Assembly: GCF_008710745.1 (NCBI RefSeq)
Contig: NZ_VYSA01000002.1
Location: forward strand, 1,054,001 to 1,118,000
Reading direction: 5' to 3'
Origin: Microbacterium rhizomatis
GTDB lineage: Bacteria > Actinomycetota > Actinomycetes > Actinomycetales > Microbacteriaceae
Length of the DNA: 64,000 bases
The position numbers and the translations under genes are program-made. Positions 12,404-21,050 of this stretch are shown here, one piece after another; position 1 is the first letter of the stretch, and each line of letters begins with the position of its first letter. A model generated the notes under the pieces. It saw only the letters and a program-made list of their open reading frames with translations. It had not been told where the DNA came from and ran no database searches.

Positions 12404-12509
12404 GAGCGGGGGTCCTTCCGATGGAGTGGAGCGCAGGGTCGGGTGAGGCCGATTCTTCTAGGGGTTCTGATCGTCGGGGAGTTCTGGCCCTGTCATCGTC
12501 GGCGTGCGA

Positions 12510-14471
12510 TCACCAGATCGTGACGCGCTTGCTCTCATCGAGCCACAGGGCGTCGGATTCGGTGACGTCGAATGCATCGTAGAACGCGCCGATGTTGCGC
12601 ACGATCTGATTGCATCTGAATTCGTTGGGAGAATGCGGATCGATCGTCAGCAGACGGATGGTCTCGGCATCCCGGCCCTTCTGCTGCCAGATCTGCCCCC
12701 AGCTGAGGAAGAGTCTCTGGATGCCGGTGAACCCGTCCATCTCGGGCGCTTCGGCGCCGTTCAACGACAGCTCGTACGCCTTGAGGGCGATGCCCAGGCC
12801 ACCGAGATCGCCGATGTTCTCGCCGATGGTGAGGGCGCCGTTCACGGTGTGATCGTCGGTCAGGCCGACCGGGACAAGGGTGTTGTACTGGTCGATGAGC
12901 GAGGCGGTGCGCTCTTCGAAGGCTGCGCGGTCAGCATCCGTCCACCAGTCGCGCAGCGACCCGTCACCATCGAACCTGCTGCCCTGGTCGTCGAAGCCGT
13001 GCCCGATCTCGTGGCCGATCACAGCCCCGATGCCGCCGTAGTTGGCTGCGGCATCGCGATCCGGCTCGAAGAACGGGTACTGCAGGATGGCGGCGGGGAA
13101 CACGATCTCATTCATGAGCGGGTTGTAGTAGGCGTTCACCGTCTGCGGAGTCATGAACCACTCGTCGCGGTCGATGGGCTGACCCACCTTGCCCAGCTGC
13201 CTGTCGTGCTCCCAGACGTGAGCACGCCGTACGTTGCCGACCAGGTCTGCCGCGTCGATCTCGAGGGTCGAGTAGTCCTTCCAGGTGACCGGGTACCCGA
13301 TCTTCGGCGTGAACGCGTCGAGCTTCGCGAGCGCCCGTTCGCGGGTCTCGGGGGTCATCCACTCGAGGGCGGCGATGCTCTGCCGGTACGCCTCGACGAG
13401 GTTGCCGACGAGCTCGTCCATCGCGACCTTCGCCGCGGGCGGGAAGTGGCGATCGACGTAGACCTTGCCGACCGCTTCGCCCAGCGCCGCTTCGACGAGG
13501 CTGACGCCCCGCTTCCAGCGCTCGCGGTTCACCGGGACGCCCGTGAGCTGGGTGCCGTAGAACGCGAAGTTCTCGGCCACGAACTCGTCCGACAGGAACG
13601 CGGCGGCGGAGTGCACGACCTTGAAGCGCAGCCAGGCCTTCCATTCGTCGAGCCGCTCTTCGACGAGCACGGCCCCGAGGCCCTCGACGAAGCTCGGCTG
13701 GTAGACGTTGACCTCGGTGAACGCACCCGCATGATCGGCGGCGATGCCCTCGAGCCAGGGCTGCAGGTCGACCCCGGCGAGCGCGACCATCTCGTCCCAC
13801 GACATGAGGTTGTATGTCGCGACGGCGTCGCGGCTGCGCACATTGTCCCAGTGGTGGGTGGCGAGGTCGGCTTCGATGGCGACGACGCGGTCGGCCGTGC
13901 CCGAGGCGTCGTCGACGCCGGCCAGAGCCAGGATCCGCTCGATGTGCTCGCGGTATGCGATCCGCGTCTCGGTGAAGTTCTCGAGGCGGTAGTAGCTCTC
14001 ATCGGGCAGCGAAAGGCCGCCCTGGATGAGGAACGGCACATAGCGCTGCGGGTCGCCCGGATCAGGCTCGACGTACAGCTCGATGAGACCGCTGACACCG
14101 TCGCGCTCGAGCGCGCCGATCGTGCGCAGAAGCGAGGGGATGCTGTCGATCCCGTCGACGAGCGCGAGGTTCTCGGCCAGCGGCGCCGCACCGAGCTCGG
14201 CGATGCGATCGGTGTCGAGGAAGCTCGTGTAGAGGTCGCCGATCTTGCGCGTCTCGGTGCCGGGCTCGGCATCCGTCGATTCTTCGATGATCTCGCGCAC
14301 GTGCTTCTCGGCCTGCTCGGCGATCACGTGGAACGAGCCCCAGCGTGCTTTGTCTTCGGGGATCTCGGTGCGCTCCAGCCAGCGGCCGTTGACGTGTCGG
14401 AACAGATCGTCCTGCGGGCGGATCTCGGCGCTGAGGTCATCGAGTGCGATACCGGTTCGGGGCTCGGTCAT
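12510..14471 (-). CDS. M13 family zinc metallopeptidase (neprilysin/PepO-like)
   Basis: A 653-residue M13 endopeptidase. The zinc site HEIGH is at 487-491, preceded by NAYYNPLMNEIVFPAAILQ and followed by GENIGDLGGL, whose Glu is the third zinc ligand. The long alpha-helical N-terminal half matches the M13_N domain. No signal peptide or membrane anchor is visible, as in other bacterial PepO-type enzymes, which mostly cleave small peptides. Upstream, TATCCT ends 6 nt before the ATG, which suggests a leaderless mRNA. The gene is divergent from the MATE transporter, with only 78 bp between them. Confidence 0.93.
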   Translation of the reverse strand: MTEPRTGIALDDLSAEIRPQDDLFRHVNGRWLERTEIPEDKARWGSFHVIAEQAEKHVREIIEESTDAEPGTETRKIGDLYTSFLDTDRIAELGAAPLAENLALVDGIDSIPSLLRTIGALERDGVSGLIELYVEPDPGDPQRYVPFLIQGGLSLPDESYYRLENFTETRIAYREHIERILALAGVDDASGTADRVVAIEADLATHHWDNVRSRDAVATYNLMSWDEMVALAGVDLQPWLEGIAADHAGAFTEVNVYQPSFVEGLGAVLVEERLDEWKAWLRFKVVHSAAAFLSDEFVAENFAFYGTQLTGVPVNRERWKRGVSLVEAALGEAVGKVYVDRHFPPAAKVAMDELVGNLVEAYRQSIAALEWMTPETRERALAKLDAFTPKIGYPVTWKDYSTLEIDAADLVGNVRRAHVWEHDRQLGKVGQPIDRDEWFMTPQTVNAYYNPLMNEIVFPAAILQYPFFEPDRDAAANYGGIGAVIGHEIGHGFDDQGSRFDGDGSLRDWWTDADRAAFEERTASLIDQYNTLVPVGLTDDHTVNGALTIGENIGDLGGLGIALKAYELSLNGAEAPEMDGFTGIQRLFLSWGQIWQQKGRDAETIRLLTIDPHSPNEFRCNQIVRNIGAFYDAFDVTESDALWLDESKRVTIW

Positions 14472-14549
14472 CCGTCAAGGATACGTCCCCCGATCGACAC
14501 GGCAACCGCAGCCGGCAGGGTGGGATCGCCGGACTCGTAGGCTCAAGAG

Positions 14550-15872
14550 GTGAGCACCCCCCGCACGCTGAACCGCGACATCCTGCGGCTCGCGGTGCCC
14601 GCCCTCGGAGCACTCATCGCCGAGCCGCTGTTCCTCATCGTCGACTCGGCGCTCGTCGGGCACCTCGGCGTCGTTCCGCTCGCCGGCCTCGGCATCGCGT
14701 CGGCGGTGCTGCAGACGATCGTGGGGCTCATGGTGTTCCTCGCGTACTCGACGACGCCCGCCGTGGCGCGGCGCTTCGGGGCCGGCGACCCGTCGCGCGC
14801 CGTGTCGGCAGGCATCGACGGGATGTGGCTCGCTCTTGGGATCGGAGCAGTCCTGGCCGGCGTCGGCTCCGTGACGACGCCGTTCCTGGTGGGTCTGTTC
14901 GGCGCGGGGCCTGAGGTGGCCGCGCAGGCGGAGATCTACCTGGGCCTGTCGATGTGGGGGCTGCCGGCGATGCTCATCGTCTTCGCCGCGACCGGCCTGC
15001 TCCGTGGAATGCAGGACACCGTGACCCCGCTGTGGATCGCCGGTCTCGGCTTCGCCGCGAACGCGGTGCTGAACTGGCTGCTCATCTACGGACTGGGCTG
15101 GGGCATCGCGGGGTCGGCCGCCGGTACGGTTCTGGCCCAGTGGGCCATGGTGGGCGCCTATGTCGTCGTCATCGGGCGCCTCGCGCGCCGCCACTCGGCA
15201 TCCGTCCGCCCCCAGCGCGCGGGCGTCGCCGGCTCCGCCCGTTCCGGAGGATGGCTGTTCCTGCGCACCCTGTCGCTGCGCGTCGCGCTGCTGGCGACGG
15301 TCGGCGTTGCGACCGGCCTCGGCACCGGCGAGCTCGCGGGCTGGCAGGTCGTGTTCACGATCTTCTCCACGACGGCGTTCGCGCTCGATGCCCTCGCGAT
15401 CGCCGCGCAGGCCCTCGTGGGCAAGGGCCTCGGAGCCGGGGAGGAGCCGTTCGTGCGCCGGGTGCTCGGCCGCACGGTGGCCTGGGGCGCGTGGTTCGGG
15501 GTGAGCGTCGGGGCCGCCGTCGCGGCGCTGTCCGGGGTGATCGGCATCGTGTTCACGGGGGATGCCGCGCTCGCCGCCCTGATCCAGCCGGCGCTGCTCA
15601 TCCTCGCGGTGGCCCAGCCGATCTGCGGGATCGTGTTCGTGCTCGACGGGGTGCTGATCGGCGCAGGAGACGGCCGCTACCTGGCGGTGGCCGGAGTGCT
15701 CAACGTCGTCGTCTTCGCCCCCGCGCTGGCTGCGGTCGCGCTGTTCGCACCGGCCGGATGGGCAGGACTCGCGTGGCTGTCGGTCGCCTTCTTCGGCGTC
15801 TACATGCTCGCGCGGCTCGGCACGCTCGGGTGGCGCGTGCGCGGCACCGGGTGGATGACCGCCGGCGCCTGA
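14550..15872 (+). CDS. MATE family efflux transporter (DinF-like)
   Basis: A 440-residue MATE protein with about 12 transmembrane segments in two homologous halves. The N-terminal stretch ALIAEPLFLIVDSALVGHLG is characteristic, with its Asp in helix 1. GLLRGMQDTVTPLWIAG marks the fourth to fifth helix region of the DinF subgroup. Such transporters export cationic or hydrophobic compounds with Na+ or H+ exchange; the substrate here is unknown. It starts with GTG at 14550, and a -10 hexamer TAGGCT lies exactly 6 nt upstream, so the message is probably leaderless. It converges on the SpoU methyltransferase gene with a 4-bp gap. Confidence 0.92.
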   Translation: MSTPRTLNRDILRLAVPALGALIAEPLFLIVDSALVGHLGVVPLAGLGIASAVLQTIVGLMVFLAYSTTPAVARRFGAGDPSRAVSAGIDGMWLALGIGAVLAGVGSVTTPFLVGLFGAGPEVAAQAEIYLGLSMWGLPAMLIVFAATGLLRGMQDTVTPLWIAGLGFAANAVLNWLLIYGLGWGIAGSAAGTVLAQWAMVGAYVVVIGRLARRHSASVRPQRAGVAGSARSGGWLFLRTLSLRVALLATVGVATGLGTGELAGWQVVFTIFSTTAFALDALAIAAQALVGKGLGAGEEPFVRRVLGRTVAWGAWFGVSVGAAVAALSGVIGIVFTGDAALAALIQPALLILAVAQPICGIVFVLDGVLIGAGDGRYLAVAGVLNVVVFAPALAAVALFAPAGWAGLAWLSVAFFGVYMLARLGTLGWRVRGTGWMTAGA

Positions 15873-15876
15873 GCGC

Positions 15877-16623
15877 TCACGCCCACCGGCGGCACCACTC
15901 GTACATCACGACGGCCGCGGCTGCGCTCGCGTTGATCGAGCGTGTGGAGCCGTACTGCCTGATCTCGACGATGCCGGATGCCGCGGCCAGCGCCTCGGCC
16001 GACAGCCCGGGGCCCTCTTGACCGAACAGCAGCACGCAGCGTTCGGGCAGGTCGGCCCGGTCGACCGCCACGGACCCCTCGACGTTGTCGACCGCAACGA
16101 CGGGAAGCCCGGCTCCGGAGGCCCATGCGGCGAAGGCCGCGACATCCTCGTGATGCACGACGTGCTGATAGCGGTCGGTGACCATCGCGCCGCGACGGTT
16201 CCATCGGCGGCGGCCGATGATGTGCACCGTGTCGGCGAGGAACGCATTGGCGCTGCGGACGATCGAGCCGATGTTCATGTCGTGCTGCCAGTTCTCGATC
16301 GCGACGTGGAACGGGTGCCGGCGCGTGTCGAGGTCGGCGACGATCGCCTCCATGCGCCAGTAACGGTAGCGGTCGATGACGTTGCGCGTGTCGCCGGCGG
16401 CGAGCAGCTCGGGGTCGAACCACGGCTCTGCGGGCCAGGCATCCACGCCCCCGGGCCAGGGCCCCACCCCGACTCCGGGCAGCCCGGCCCCCGCCTGCCC
16501 GTCCCCCGCCTGCCCGTCCCCCGCCTGCCCGTCCCCGTCCTGCCCGTCCCCGTCCTGCCCGTCCCCCGCCTGCCCGGCCCCCGCCTGCCCGTCCCCGTCC
16601 TCTTGCCGCTCAGTCGCGTTCAT
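15877..16623 (-). CDS. SpoU (TrmH) family RNA 2-O-ribose methyltransferase with repetitive N-terminal extension
   Basis: About 248 residues. The C-terminal 150 residues carry the three SpoU motifs: NIGSIVRSANAF, VLLFGQEGPGLS and YGSTRSINASAAAAVVMYEW, which build the knotted SAM-binding fold. The target tRNA or rRNA position is not clear from sequence. The first 47 residues are a low-complexity Asp/Gly/Gln/Ala stretch made of pentapeptide units and are probably disordered. The ATG at 16623 has TACCGT 6 nt upstream (leaderless). An in-frame start further up would run through the intergenic palindrome and is rejected. Confidence 0.88.
   Translation of the reverse strand: MNATERQEDGDGQAGAGQAGDGQDGDGQDGDGQAGDGQAGDGQAGAGLPGVGVGPWPGGVDAWPAEPWFDPELLAAGDTRNVIDRYRYWRMEAIVADLDTRRHPFHVAIENWQHDMNIGSIVRSANAFLADTVHIIGRRRWNRRGAMVTDRYQHVVHHEDVAAFAAWASGAGLPVVAVDNVEGSVAVDRADLPERCVLLFGQEGPGLSAEALAAASGIVEIRQYGSTRSINASAAAAVVMYEWCRRWA
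16483..16599 (-). repeat. In-frame 15-bp tandem repeat encoding (D/A)GQ(A/D)G pentapeptides
   Basis: Seven pentads, mostly DGQAG or DGQDG, occupy residues 11-45 of the SpoU protein. Gly/Asp flanks share the composition. At the DNA level this is a tandem run of 15-bp units of nearly pure G+C, so copy number is likely to vary by slippage without breaking the frame. Confidence 0.85.
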
Positions 16624-16691
16624 CCGCCCACGGTATCGGCTCCGCCCCGGGCCCCCTCTGCCCCCCCATGCGTGACTGCTGCACTTCGGTT

Positions 16692-16780
16692 GCTGCACAA
16701 CGCAGGACCGATAGCCCCCCTCGCACGCCGCACCCGGCGTGTCGCCCCTTTGCGAGGCAATCGGTCCTGCGTTGTGCAGC
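16692..16780. repeat. Long inverted repeat, family A copy 1 (GCACAACGCAGGA ends)
   Basis: A perfect 21-bp inverted repeat (16692-16712 against 16760-16780) includes the family core GCACAACGCAGGA. Inside, CCTCGCA (16719-16725) pairs with TGCGAGG (16751-16757), and a small CGCCG/CGGCG hairpin sits in the centre. It lies in the gap between the divergent SpoU and mntH genes, outside both predicted promoters. Confidence 0.85.
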
Positions 16781-16802
16781 GGGGTCGGGGAGAAGCCGAA
16801 TA

Positions 16803-16849
16803 TTTCGGCAGCCCGAAAGCGTTGGGTATAGGGTTTCGGCATGCCGAAA
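16803..16849 (+). promoter_or_regulatory. mntH promoter bracketed by two MntR-type palindromes
   Basis: TTTCGGCAGCCCGAAA (16803-16818) and TTTCGGCATGCCGAAA (16834-16849) differ by one base, and the second is a perfect palindrome. A -10-like TATAGG (16827-16832) lies between them, and TTCGGC (16804-16809) occupies the -35 place inside the first box. The predicted start of transcription falls on the ATG itself, so the second box covers the start of the message. The product of the regulator gene at 18172 is the likely repressor. Confidence 0.7.
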
Positions 16850-18148
16850 CCAGCGCCGTCGGACGCGCTGCCCGTCCGGGCCCCGCGCGCCACCGTGCCT
16901 CGGGTCGTGTGGCTGCTCGGCCCGGCGCTGGTCGCGGGGGTCGCTTATCTCGACCCCGGAAATGTCGCGAGCAACATGACAGCCGGTGCCCGGTTCGGCT
17001 ACCTCCTGGTGTGGGTCGTCGTGCTCGGCAACGCGATGGCCTGGCTCATCCAGTACCTCTCAGCCAAACTCGGGATCGTCACGGGGCAGAGCCTTCCGGA
17101 GGCGCTCGGCCGCCGCATCCGCAATCCATGGGGGCGCCGGGCCTACTGGTTGCAGGCCGAACTGGTCGCGATGGCCACCGACATCGCCGAGGTGATCGGC
17201 GGCGCCGTCGCCCTGAACCTGCTGTTCGGGATCCCGCTGGTGTGGGGCGGCGTCATCACCGGCACCGTCTCGCTCGCGCTGCTCGTGGTGCAGTCGCGCC
17301 GAGGGGCACGCACGTTCGAGTTCGTGGTCATCGGACTGATCGCGATCATCGCCATCGGCTTCACCTTCGGGGTGTTCATCGCCCCTCCCGACGGCGCCGC
17401 GGTCGTCGGCGGCCTCGTTCCGCGGTTCGAGGGTACGGATTCGGTGCTGCTGGCGGCATCCATCCTCGGCGCCACGATCATGCCGCACGCGATCTACGCG
17501 CACTCCGCGCTCGCCCGCGACCGGTTCCCCGGCGCGCAGCACTCGCAGGGTGCGCAGCCGACGGATGCCGAGCTGGCGCACGCGCGCGGCATCCCCACCG
17601 GTGTACTCCTGAGGGCGACGCGATGGGACGTGAGCATCGCGATGCTCATCGCCGGGACGGTGAACCTCTGCATCCTGCTCCTGGCCGCCGCGAACCTCGC
17701 CGGCGTGCCGGGCACCGACTCGCTCGAGGGCGCCTATGCGGCGCTCAGCGTCGGAATCGGCCCGTTGGTCGCGACGCTCTTCGCGGTCGGACTTCTCGCG
17801 AGCGGCCTCGCGAGCACATCGGTCGGCGCGTATGCCGGGGCCGAGATCATGCGCGGCCTGCTGCACGTGCGCGTGCCGCTGATCGCGCGGCGCCTCGTCA
17901 CCCTGATCCCGGCGCTCCTCATCCTCGGCGCGGGGGTCGAGCCGACGATCGCGCTCGTGCTCAGCCAGGTCGTGCTCTCGTTCGGGATCCCGTTCGCACT
18001 GATCCCCCTCGTCGCACTCACCGCGCGAGCGGACGTGCTCGGCCCCCACCGCAACCGGTGGGGGACGACAGCGGCCGGGATCGCGGCATCCGTCTTCTTG
18101 ATCGCCCTCAACGGCGTGCTGCTGTGGCTGGTCCTGTCGGGCACATAG
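16841..18148 (+). CDS. mntH: Nramp family divalent metal (manganese) transporter
   Basis: A 435-residue Nramp proton-coupled metal importer with about 11 transmembrane helices. The metal-binding motif DPGN appears in AYLDPGNVASNMTAG in helix 1, and the MPH motif in IMPHAIYAHSALARDR in helix 6. These motifs support Mn2+/Fe2+ uptake. The ATG at 16841 lies inside a palindrome and has no ribosome binding site but has a -10 element 8 nt upstream, so the transcript is probably leaderless. The regulator at 18172 begins 23 bp after the stop. Together they form a manganese uptake and control pair. Confidence 0.93.
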   Translation: MPKPAPSDALPVRAPRATVPRVVWLLGPALVAGVAYLDPGNVASNMTAGARFGYLLVWVVVLGNAMAWLIQYLSAKLGIVTGQSLPEALGRRIRNPWGRRAYWLQAELVAMATDIAEVIGGAVALNLLFGIPLVWGGVITGTVSLALLVVQSRRGARTFEFVVIGLIAIIAIGFTFGVFIAPPDGAAVVGGLVPRFEGTDSVLLAASILGATIMPHAIYAHSALARDRFPGAQHSQGAQPTDAELAHARGIPTGVLLRATRWDVSIAMLIAGTVNLCILLLAAANLAGVPGTDSLEGAYAALSVGIGPLVATLFAVGLLASGLASTSVGAYAGAEIMRGLLHVRVPLIARRLVTLIPALLILGAGVEPTIALVLSQVVLSFGIPFALIPLVALTARADVLGPHRNRWGTTAAGIAASVFLIALNGVLLWLVLSGT

Positions 18149-18171
18149 GGGCCGACAGGTACCCTGAGCGG

Positions 18172-18807
18172 GTGGCATCTCCCGCCGTCGACGACTACCT
18201 CAAGACGATCTACCACCACACTGAGTGGCAGCCGGATCGAATCACCCCCTCGCAGCTCGCCCTCGAGCTGGGCCTTGCACCGTCGAGCGTCACCGAGATG
18301 GTGCAGAAGCTCGCCGCGCAAGGGCTCGTCACGCATCGGCCCTATGGGCCGGTGTCGCTCACCGAGGCGGGCGAGCTGCGGGCCGCCGCCGTCATCCGTC
18401 GTCACCGGCTGATCGAGACGTGGCTCGTGCGGGAGTTCGACTACACGTGGGACGAAGTGCACGACGAGGCCGAGGTGCTCGAGCACACCGTCAGCGACCG
18501 CCTGCTCGACGGAATCGACGCACGCCTCGGCCACCCGAGCTTCGACCCGCACGGCGACGCCATCCCCGACGCGGCGGGGCATGTGAACCGAGAGCCGTTC
18601 GTCGCCCTCGGCGACGCCGTGCCGGGTCACCGCGGGCGCGTCCTCCGGATCAGCGACCGTGACCCCGCCCTGCTGCGCCTCCTCGACGACGCGGGCCTGC
18701 GACCCGGAACGCGGGTAGAGGTTCGGGATGCATCGACCCTCGTGCTCGACGGCGCACCGCTGGATCTACCCGACGGTGCAGCCCGCGCGGTGTGGCTCAG
18801 CGCCTGA
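18172..18807 (+). CDS. mntR: DtxR/MntR family metal-dependent transcriptional regulator
   Basis: A 211-residue DtxR-family repressor. The N-terminal winged helix reads VDDYLKTIYHHTEWQPDRIT followed by LALELGLAPSSVTEMVQKLA. The dimerisation/metal domain has the RRHRLIETWL and EVHDEAEVLEHTVSDRLLDGI segments with expected Glu and His ligands. The C-terminal third is an SH3-like FeoA domain. Start is GTG at 18172, with TACCCT 6 nt upstream (leaderless). Position after mntH and the palindromes at its promoter suggest Mn2+-dependent repression of mntH. Iron as the sensed metal is a possible alternative. Confidence 0.88.
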   Translation: MASPAVDDYLKTIYHHTEWQPDRITPSQLALELGLAPSSVTEMVQKLAAQGLVTHRPYGPVSLTEAGELRAAAVIRRHRLIETWLVREFDYTWDEVHDEAEVLEHTVSDRLLDGIDARLGHPSFDPHGDAIPDAAGHVNREPFVALGDAVPGHRGRVLRISDRDPALLRLLDDAGLRPGTRVEVRDASTLVLDGAPLDLPDGAARAVWLSA

Positions 18808-18885
18808 CTCTTGCCGCTGGGTCAGCGCCCGGCTTCTCCGCGCGACCTCTCCGCGCGGGTGCGACGCCGGGTCTCCCGCAGGGCT

Positions 18886-19010
18886 CGTGCGGCTCAGCGC
18901 CGTGCGGCGTCGTGCGGCTCAGCGCCGTGCGGCGCCGTGCGACTCAGCGCCGTGCGGCGCCGTGCGACTCAGCGCCGTGCGGCGCCGTGCGGCTCAGCGC
19001 CGTGCGGCGT
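18886..19010. repeat. 25-bp tandem repeat, five units (VNTR)
   Basis: Five consecutive 25-bp units of CGTGCGGCTCAGCGCCGTGC plus GGCGC or GGCGT, with only a few single-base differences. They fill the gap between the convergent mntR-type and SDR genes, and the last unit overlaps the SDR 3 prime end. The unit resembles the last codons of the regulator gene (TGTGGCTCAGCGCC, 18792-18805), so the array may have grown from there. Confidence 0.92.
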
Positions 19011-19938
19011 CCTCGAAGGGCCAATGCACCCCTGCGGCTTCTTCGCAGACGCCCCAGAGCCGCTCAGCGATCTCGGTGCTCCGGGTGATCTTCGACGGCT
19101 TCGCGGCCTTCGGCTCGCCGTGGGTGACGAAGCGCGGACCCCAGAACTGCCCGCCTTCCACAGCCGGATCGACCAGCGCCCTCACGAGGGGCCACGCTCC
19201 GTGCTCCTTGGACTGCGTGATCGCAGCCTGCAGATTGTCGGCGAAGCGGGTCATCCTGCTCGGTTCGTTCACGCCCCTGATGCCGATCGTGCGACCACTC
19301 GTCGAGTACCCGGGGTGAGCGACGACGCTGGCGACCGGAGCGCCCGCGGCCCGCAGCCGCCGGTCGGCCTCGAGTCCGAGAGCCGTGGTCGCGACCTTCG
19401 ACTGCACATACGCGCGCCACGGGGTGTAGCCCTCGACGAGCTGCGGATCGACCGGGTCGTGCGCGCCGAGCGACGTCGACATGCTCCCCAGCCACACCAT
19501 TCGACCGGATGCTGCGGCCAGCGTCAGAAGCAGCGCTCCGGCGAGCGCGAAGTGGCCGAGCGCGTTGGTCGCGAAGACGACCTCGTTGCCGTCGAGGGTG
19601 GTCTCTCGCGTCTTCGGCGGGTGGACGATGCCGGCGTTGAGCAGGAGACCGTCCAGCGCGCCGCGCGCGCCGACCGTCGCGGCGGCGGCGCGCACTGATC
19701 CGAGGTTGCTCGTGTCGAGGAGGAGCGTCTCGACCGAGGCATCCTTCACCCGTCGCCGCAGCGCCGCCTTCGCATCGGCCAGCCGGTTGGGGCTGCGTCC
19801 GGTCATGATGACGTGGGCACCGGCCCCCGTGAGCTGCTCGGCGGAGAAGTAGCCGAGCCCCGCATTCGCTCCGGTGATCAGGTAGGTGCGCCCGGCGAGA
19901 TCGGGCAGCTCTCGCGGGTTCCAGTCGGCTCGGGCCAC
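18994..19938 (-). CDS. Short-chain dehydrogenase/reductase (protochlorophyllide reductase/retinol dehydrogenase-like)
   Basis: About 314 residues with a classic SDR Rossmann fold. The cofactor loop is TYLITGANAGLGYFSA, followed by TGRSPNRL (favouring NADPH), LLLNAGIV and FATNALGHFAL. The catalytic Ser and Tyr-x-x-x-Lys are seen in VWLGSMST and YVQSKVATTALG. Substrate unknown. The GTG at 19938 has TAGTCT 7 nt upstream and no ribosome binding site, so it is probably leaderless. The longer upstream frame crosses an inverted repeat. The last codons lie in the 25-bp tandem array, so copy number changes there could alter the C terminus. Confidence 0.88.
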   Translation of the reverse strand: MARADWNPRELPDLAGRTYLITGANAGLGYFSAEQLTGAGAHVIMTGRSPNRLADAKAALRRRVKDASVETLLLDTSNLGSVRAAAATVGARGALDGLLLNAGIVHPPKTRETTLDGNEVVFATNALGHFALAGALLLTLAAASGRMVWLGSMSTSLGAHDPVDPQLVEGYTPWRAYVQSKVATTALGLEADRRLRAAGAPVASVVAHPGYSTSGRTIGIRGVNEPSRMTRFADNLQAAITQSKEHGAWPLVRALVDPAVEGGQFWGPRFVTHGEPKAAKPSKITRSTEIAERLWGVCEEAAGVHWPFEDAARR

Positions 19939-20042
19939 GACTTCGAGACTAGGCCCCGACCGGGTGGTGTTCGCGCGCGCGACATGCGCAACGCGCGCCC
20001 CGCTCCGCGGACCCCTCCGCGGGCACAGCGCCCCGCTCCGCG

Positions 20043-20138
20043 TGCACAACGCAGGACCGACTGGCGCGGCGCGACTGGTCTGCCCCGGATTTCCGGGGCG
20101 GCACGCGGAGCGCATCACGATCGATCCTGCGTTGTGCA
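20043..20138. repeat. Long inverted repeat, family A copy 2 (GCACAACGCAGGA ends)
   Basis: TGCACAACGCAGGACCGA (20043-20060) pairs with TCGATCCTGCGTTGTGCA (20121-20138) with one mismatch. The interior differs from copy 1 but has its own hairpin around TGCCCCGG and CCGGGGCGGCA. It lies between the divergent SDR and HAD-phosphatase genes. Confidence 0.85.
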
Positions 20139-20140
20139 GC

Positions 20141-20194
20141 CAGCAGCCGCGACACCCGGCTCAGCAGCCGCGCCAGCCCGGCTCAGCAGCCGCG
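20141..20194. repeat. Short tandem repeat, CAGCAGCCGCG at 21-22 bp spacing
   Basis: The 11-mer occurs at 20141-20151, 20162-20172 and 20184-20194, and the second and third copies share a longer CCCGGCTCAGCAGCCGCG context. The array sits directly next to the family A element and ahead of the HAD gene promoter, where it would overlap the -35 region. Confidence 0.75.
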
Positions 20195-20231
20195 CTCGCT
20201 GAGCCGCGGCCGCGCTGGCTAGGCTGTGGCC

Positions 20232-21050
20232 ATGCGCACACGCGGCGAGATCGAGTGCTGGCTGACCGACATGGACGGCGTCCTCGTGCACGAGAACACG
20301 CCGATCCCCGGGGCCGCCGAGCTTTTGCGCCAGTGGAGGGATGAGGGCACCCCGTTCCTCGTCCTCACGAACAACTCGATCTTCACTCCCCGCGACCTGA
20401 GCGCACGGCTGCGGCAATCAGGCCTGGTCGTGCCCGAGGCGTCGATCTGGACGTCCGCGCTCGCCACGGCCGACTTCCTGCGCAGCCAGGCTCCGGGAGG
20501 CTCGGCATTCGTCATCGGCGAGGCCGGGCTGACGACCGCGCTGCACGAGGCCGGCTTCATCATGACCGAAACCGAACCCGACTACGTCGTGGTCGGCGAG
20601 ACGCGCAACTACTCGTTCGAGGCGATCACCAAGGCCATCCGGTTCATCGGCGCCGGATCGCGGTTCATCGCCACCAACCCCGACGCGACCGGCCCCTCCG
20701 TCGACGGCGTGCTCCCCGCGACAGGGGCGATCTCGGCGCTCATCACCAAGGCCACCGGGATGGAGCCCTACGTCGTCGGCAAGCCCAACCCGATGATGTT
20801 CCGCTCGGCCCTGAACCGTATCGGAGCCCACTCCGAGACGACCGGCATGATCGGCGACCGCATGGACACCGACATCGTCGCCGGGATCGAGGCGGGCCTG
20901 CACACGGTGCTCGTCATGACGGGCATCAGCGACCTCGCCGAGATCGAGCGCTACCCGTTCCGCCCCGACGAGGTGCTCGACTCCGTCGCCGATCTCATCC
21001 GCGACGAGCCGATCGAGAGCGAGATGCCCGACCTGCCCGAGCTGCTCTGA
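20232..21050 (+). CDS. HAD-IIA family phosphatase (NagD-like)
   Basis: About 272 residues. HAD motif I is [13 protein letters not shown], motif II is LVLTNNS, and motifs III/IV are VGKPNPMMF and [13 protein letters not shown]. This is the NagD/PGP type with a C2 cap between motifs II and III. Members dephosphorylate small phosphometabolites; the substrate is unknown. The ATG at 20232 has TAGGCT 6 nt upstream and no ribosome binding site, pointing to a leaderless transcript. The GTG at 20226 is the alternative. The stop overlaps the next ATG (20050-type coupling at 21050), so the two genes are co-translated. Confidence 0.9.
   Translation: MRTRGEIECWLTDMDGVLVHENTPIPGAAELLRQWRDEGTPFLVLTNNSIFTPRDLSARLRQSGLVVPEASIWTSALATADFLRSQAPGGSAFVIGEAGLTTALHEAGFIMTETEPDYVVVGETRNYSFEAITKAIRFIGAGSRFIATNPDATGPSVDGVLPATGAISALITKATGMEPYVVGKPNPMMFRSALNRIGAHSETTGMIGDRMDTDIVAGIEAGLHTVLVMTGISDLAEIERYPFRPDEVLDSVADLIRDEPIESEMPDLPELL

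Noticed and set aside
16692..16780. Family A inverted repeats as simple rho-independent terminators
   Set aside because: They lie upstream of both neighbouring genes rather than at gene ends, and lack T tracts; the conserved arms with variable interior fit an interspersed repeat better.
16018..18171. Long plus-strand open frame leading into the MntR-type regulator
   Set aside because: It is a shadow of the SpoU methyltransferase and mntH. The regulator starts at the GTG 18172, with a -10 element 6 nt upstream.
18886..19010. CRISPR-like array
   Set aside because: The 25-bp units are directly adjacent with no spacers, so it is a plain tandem repeat.
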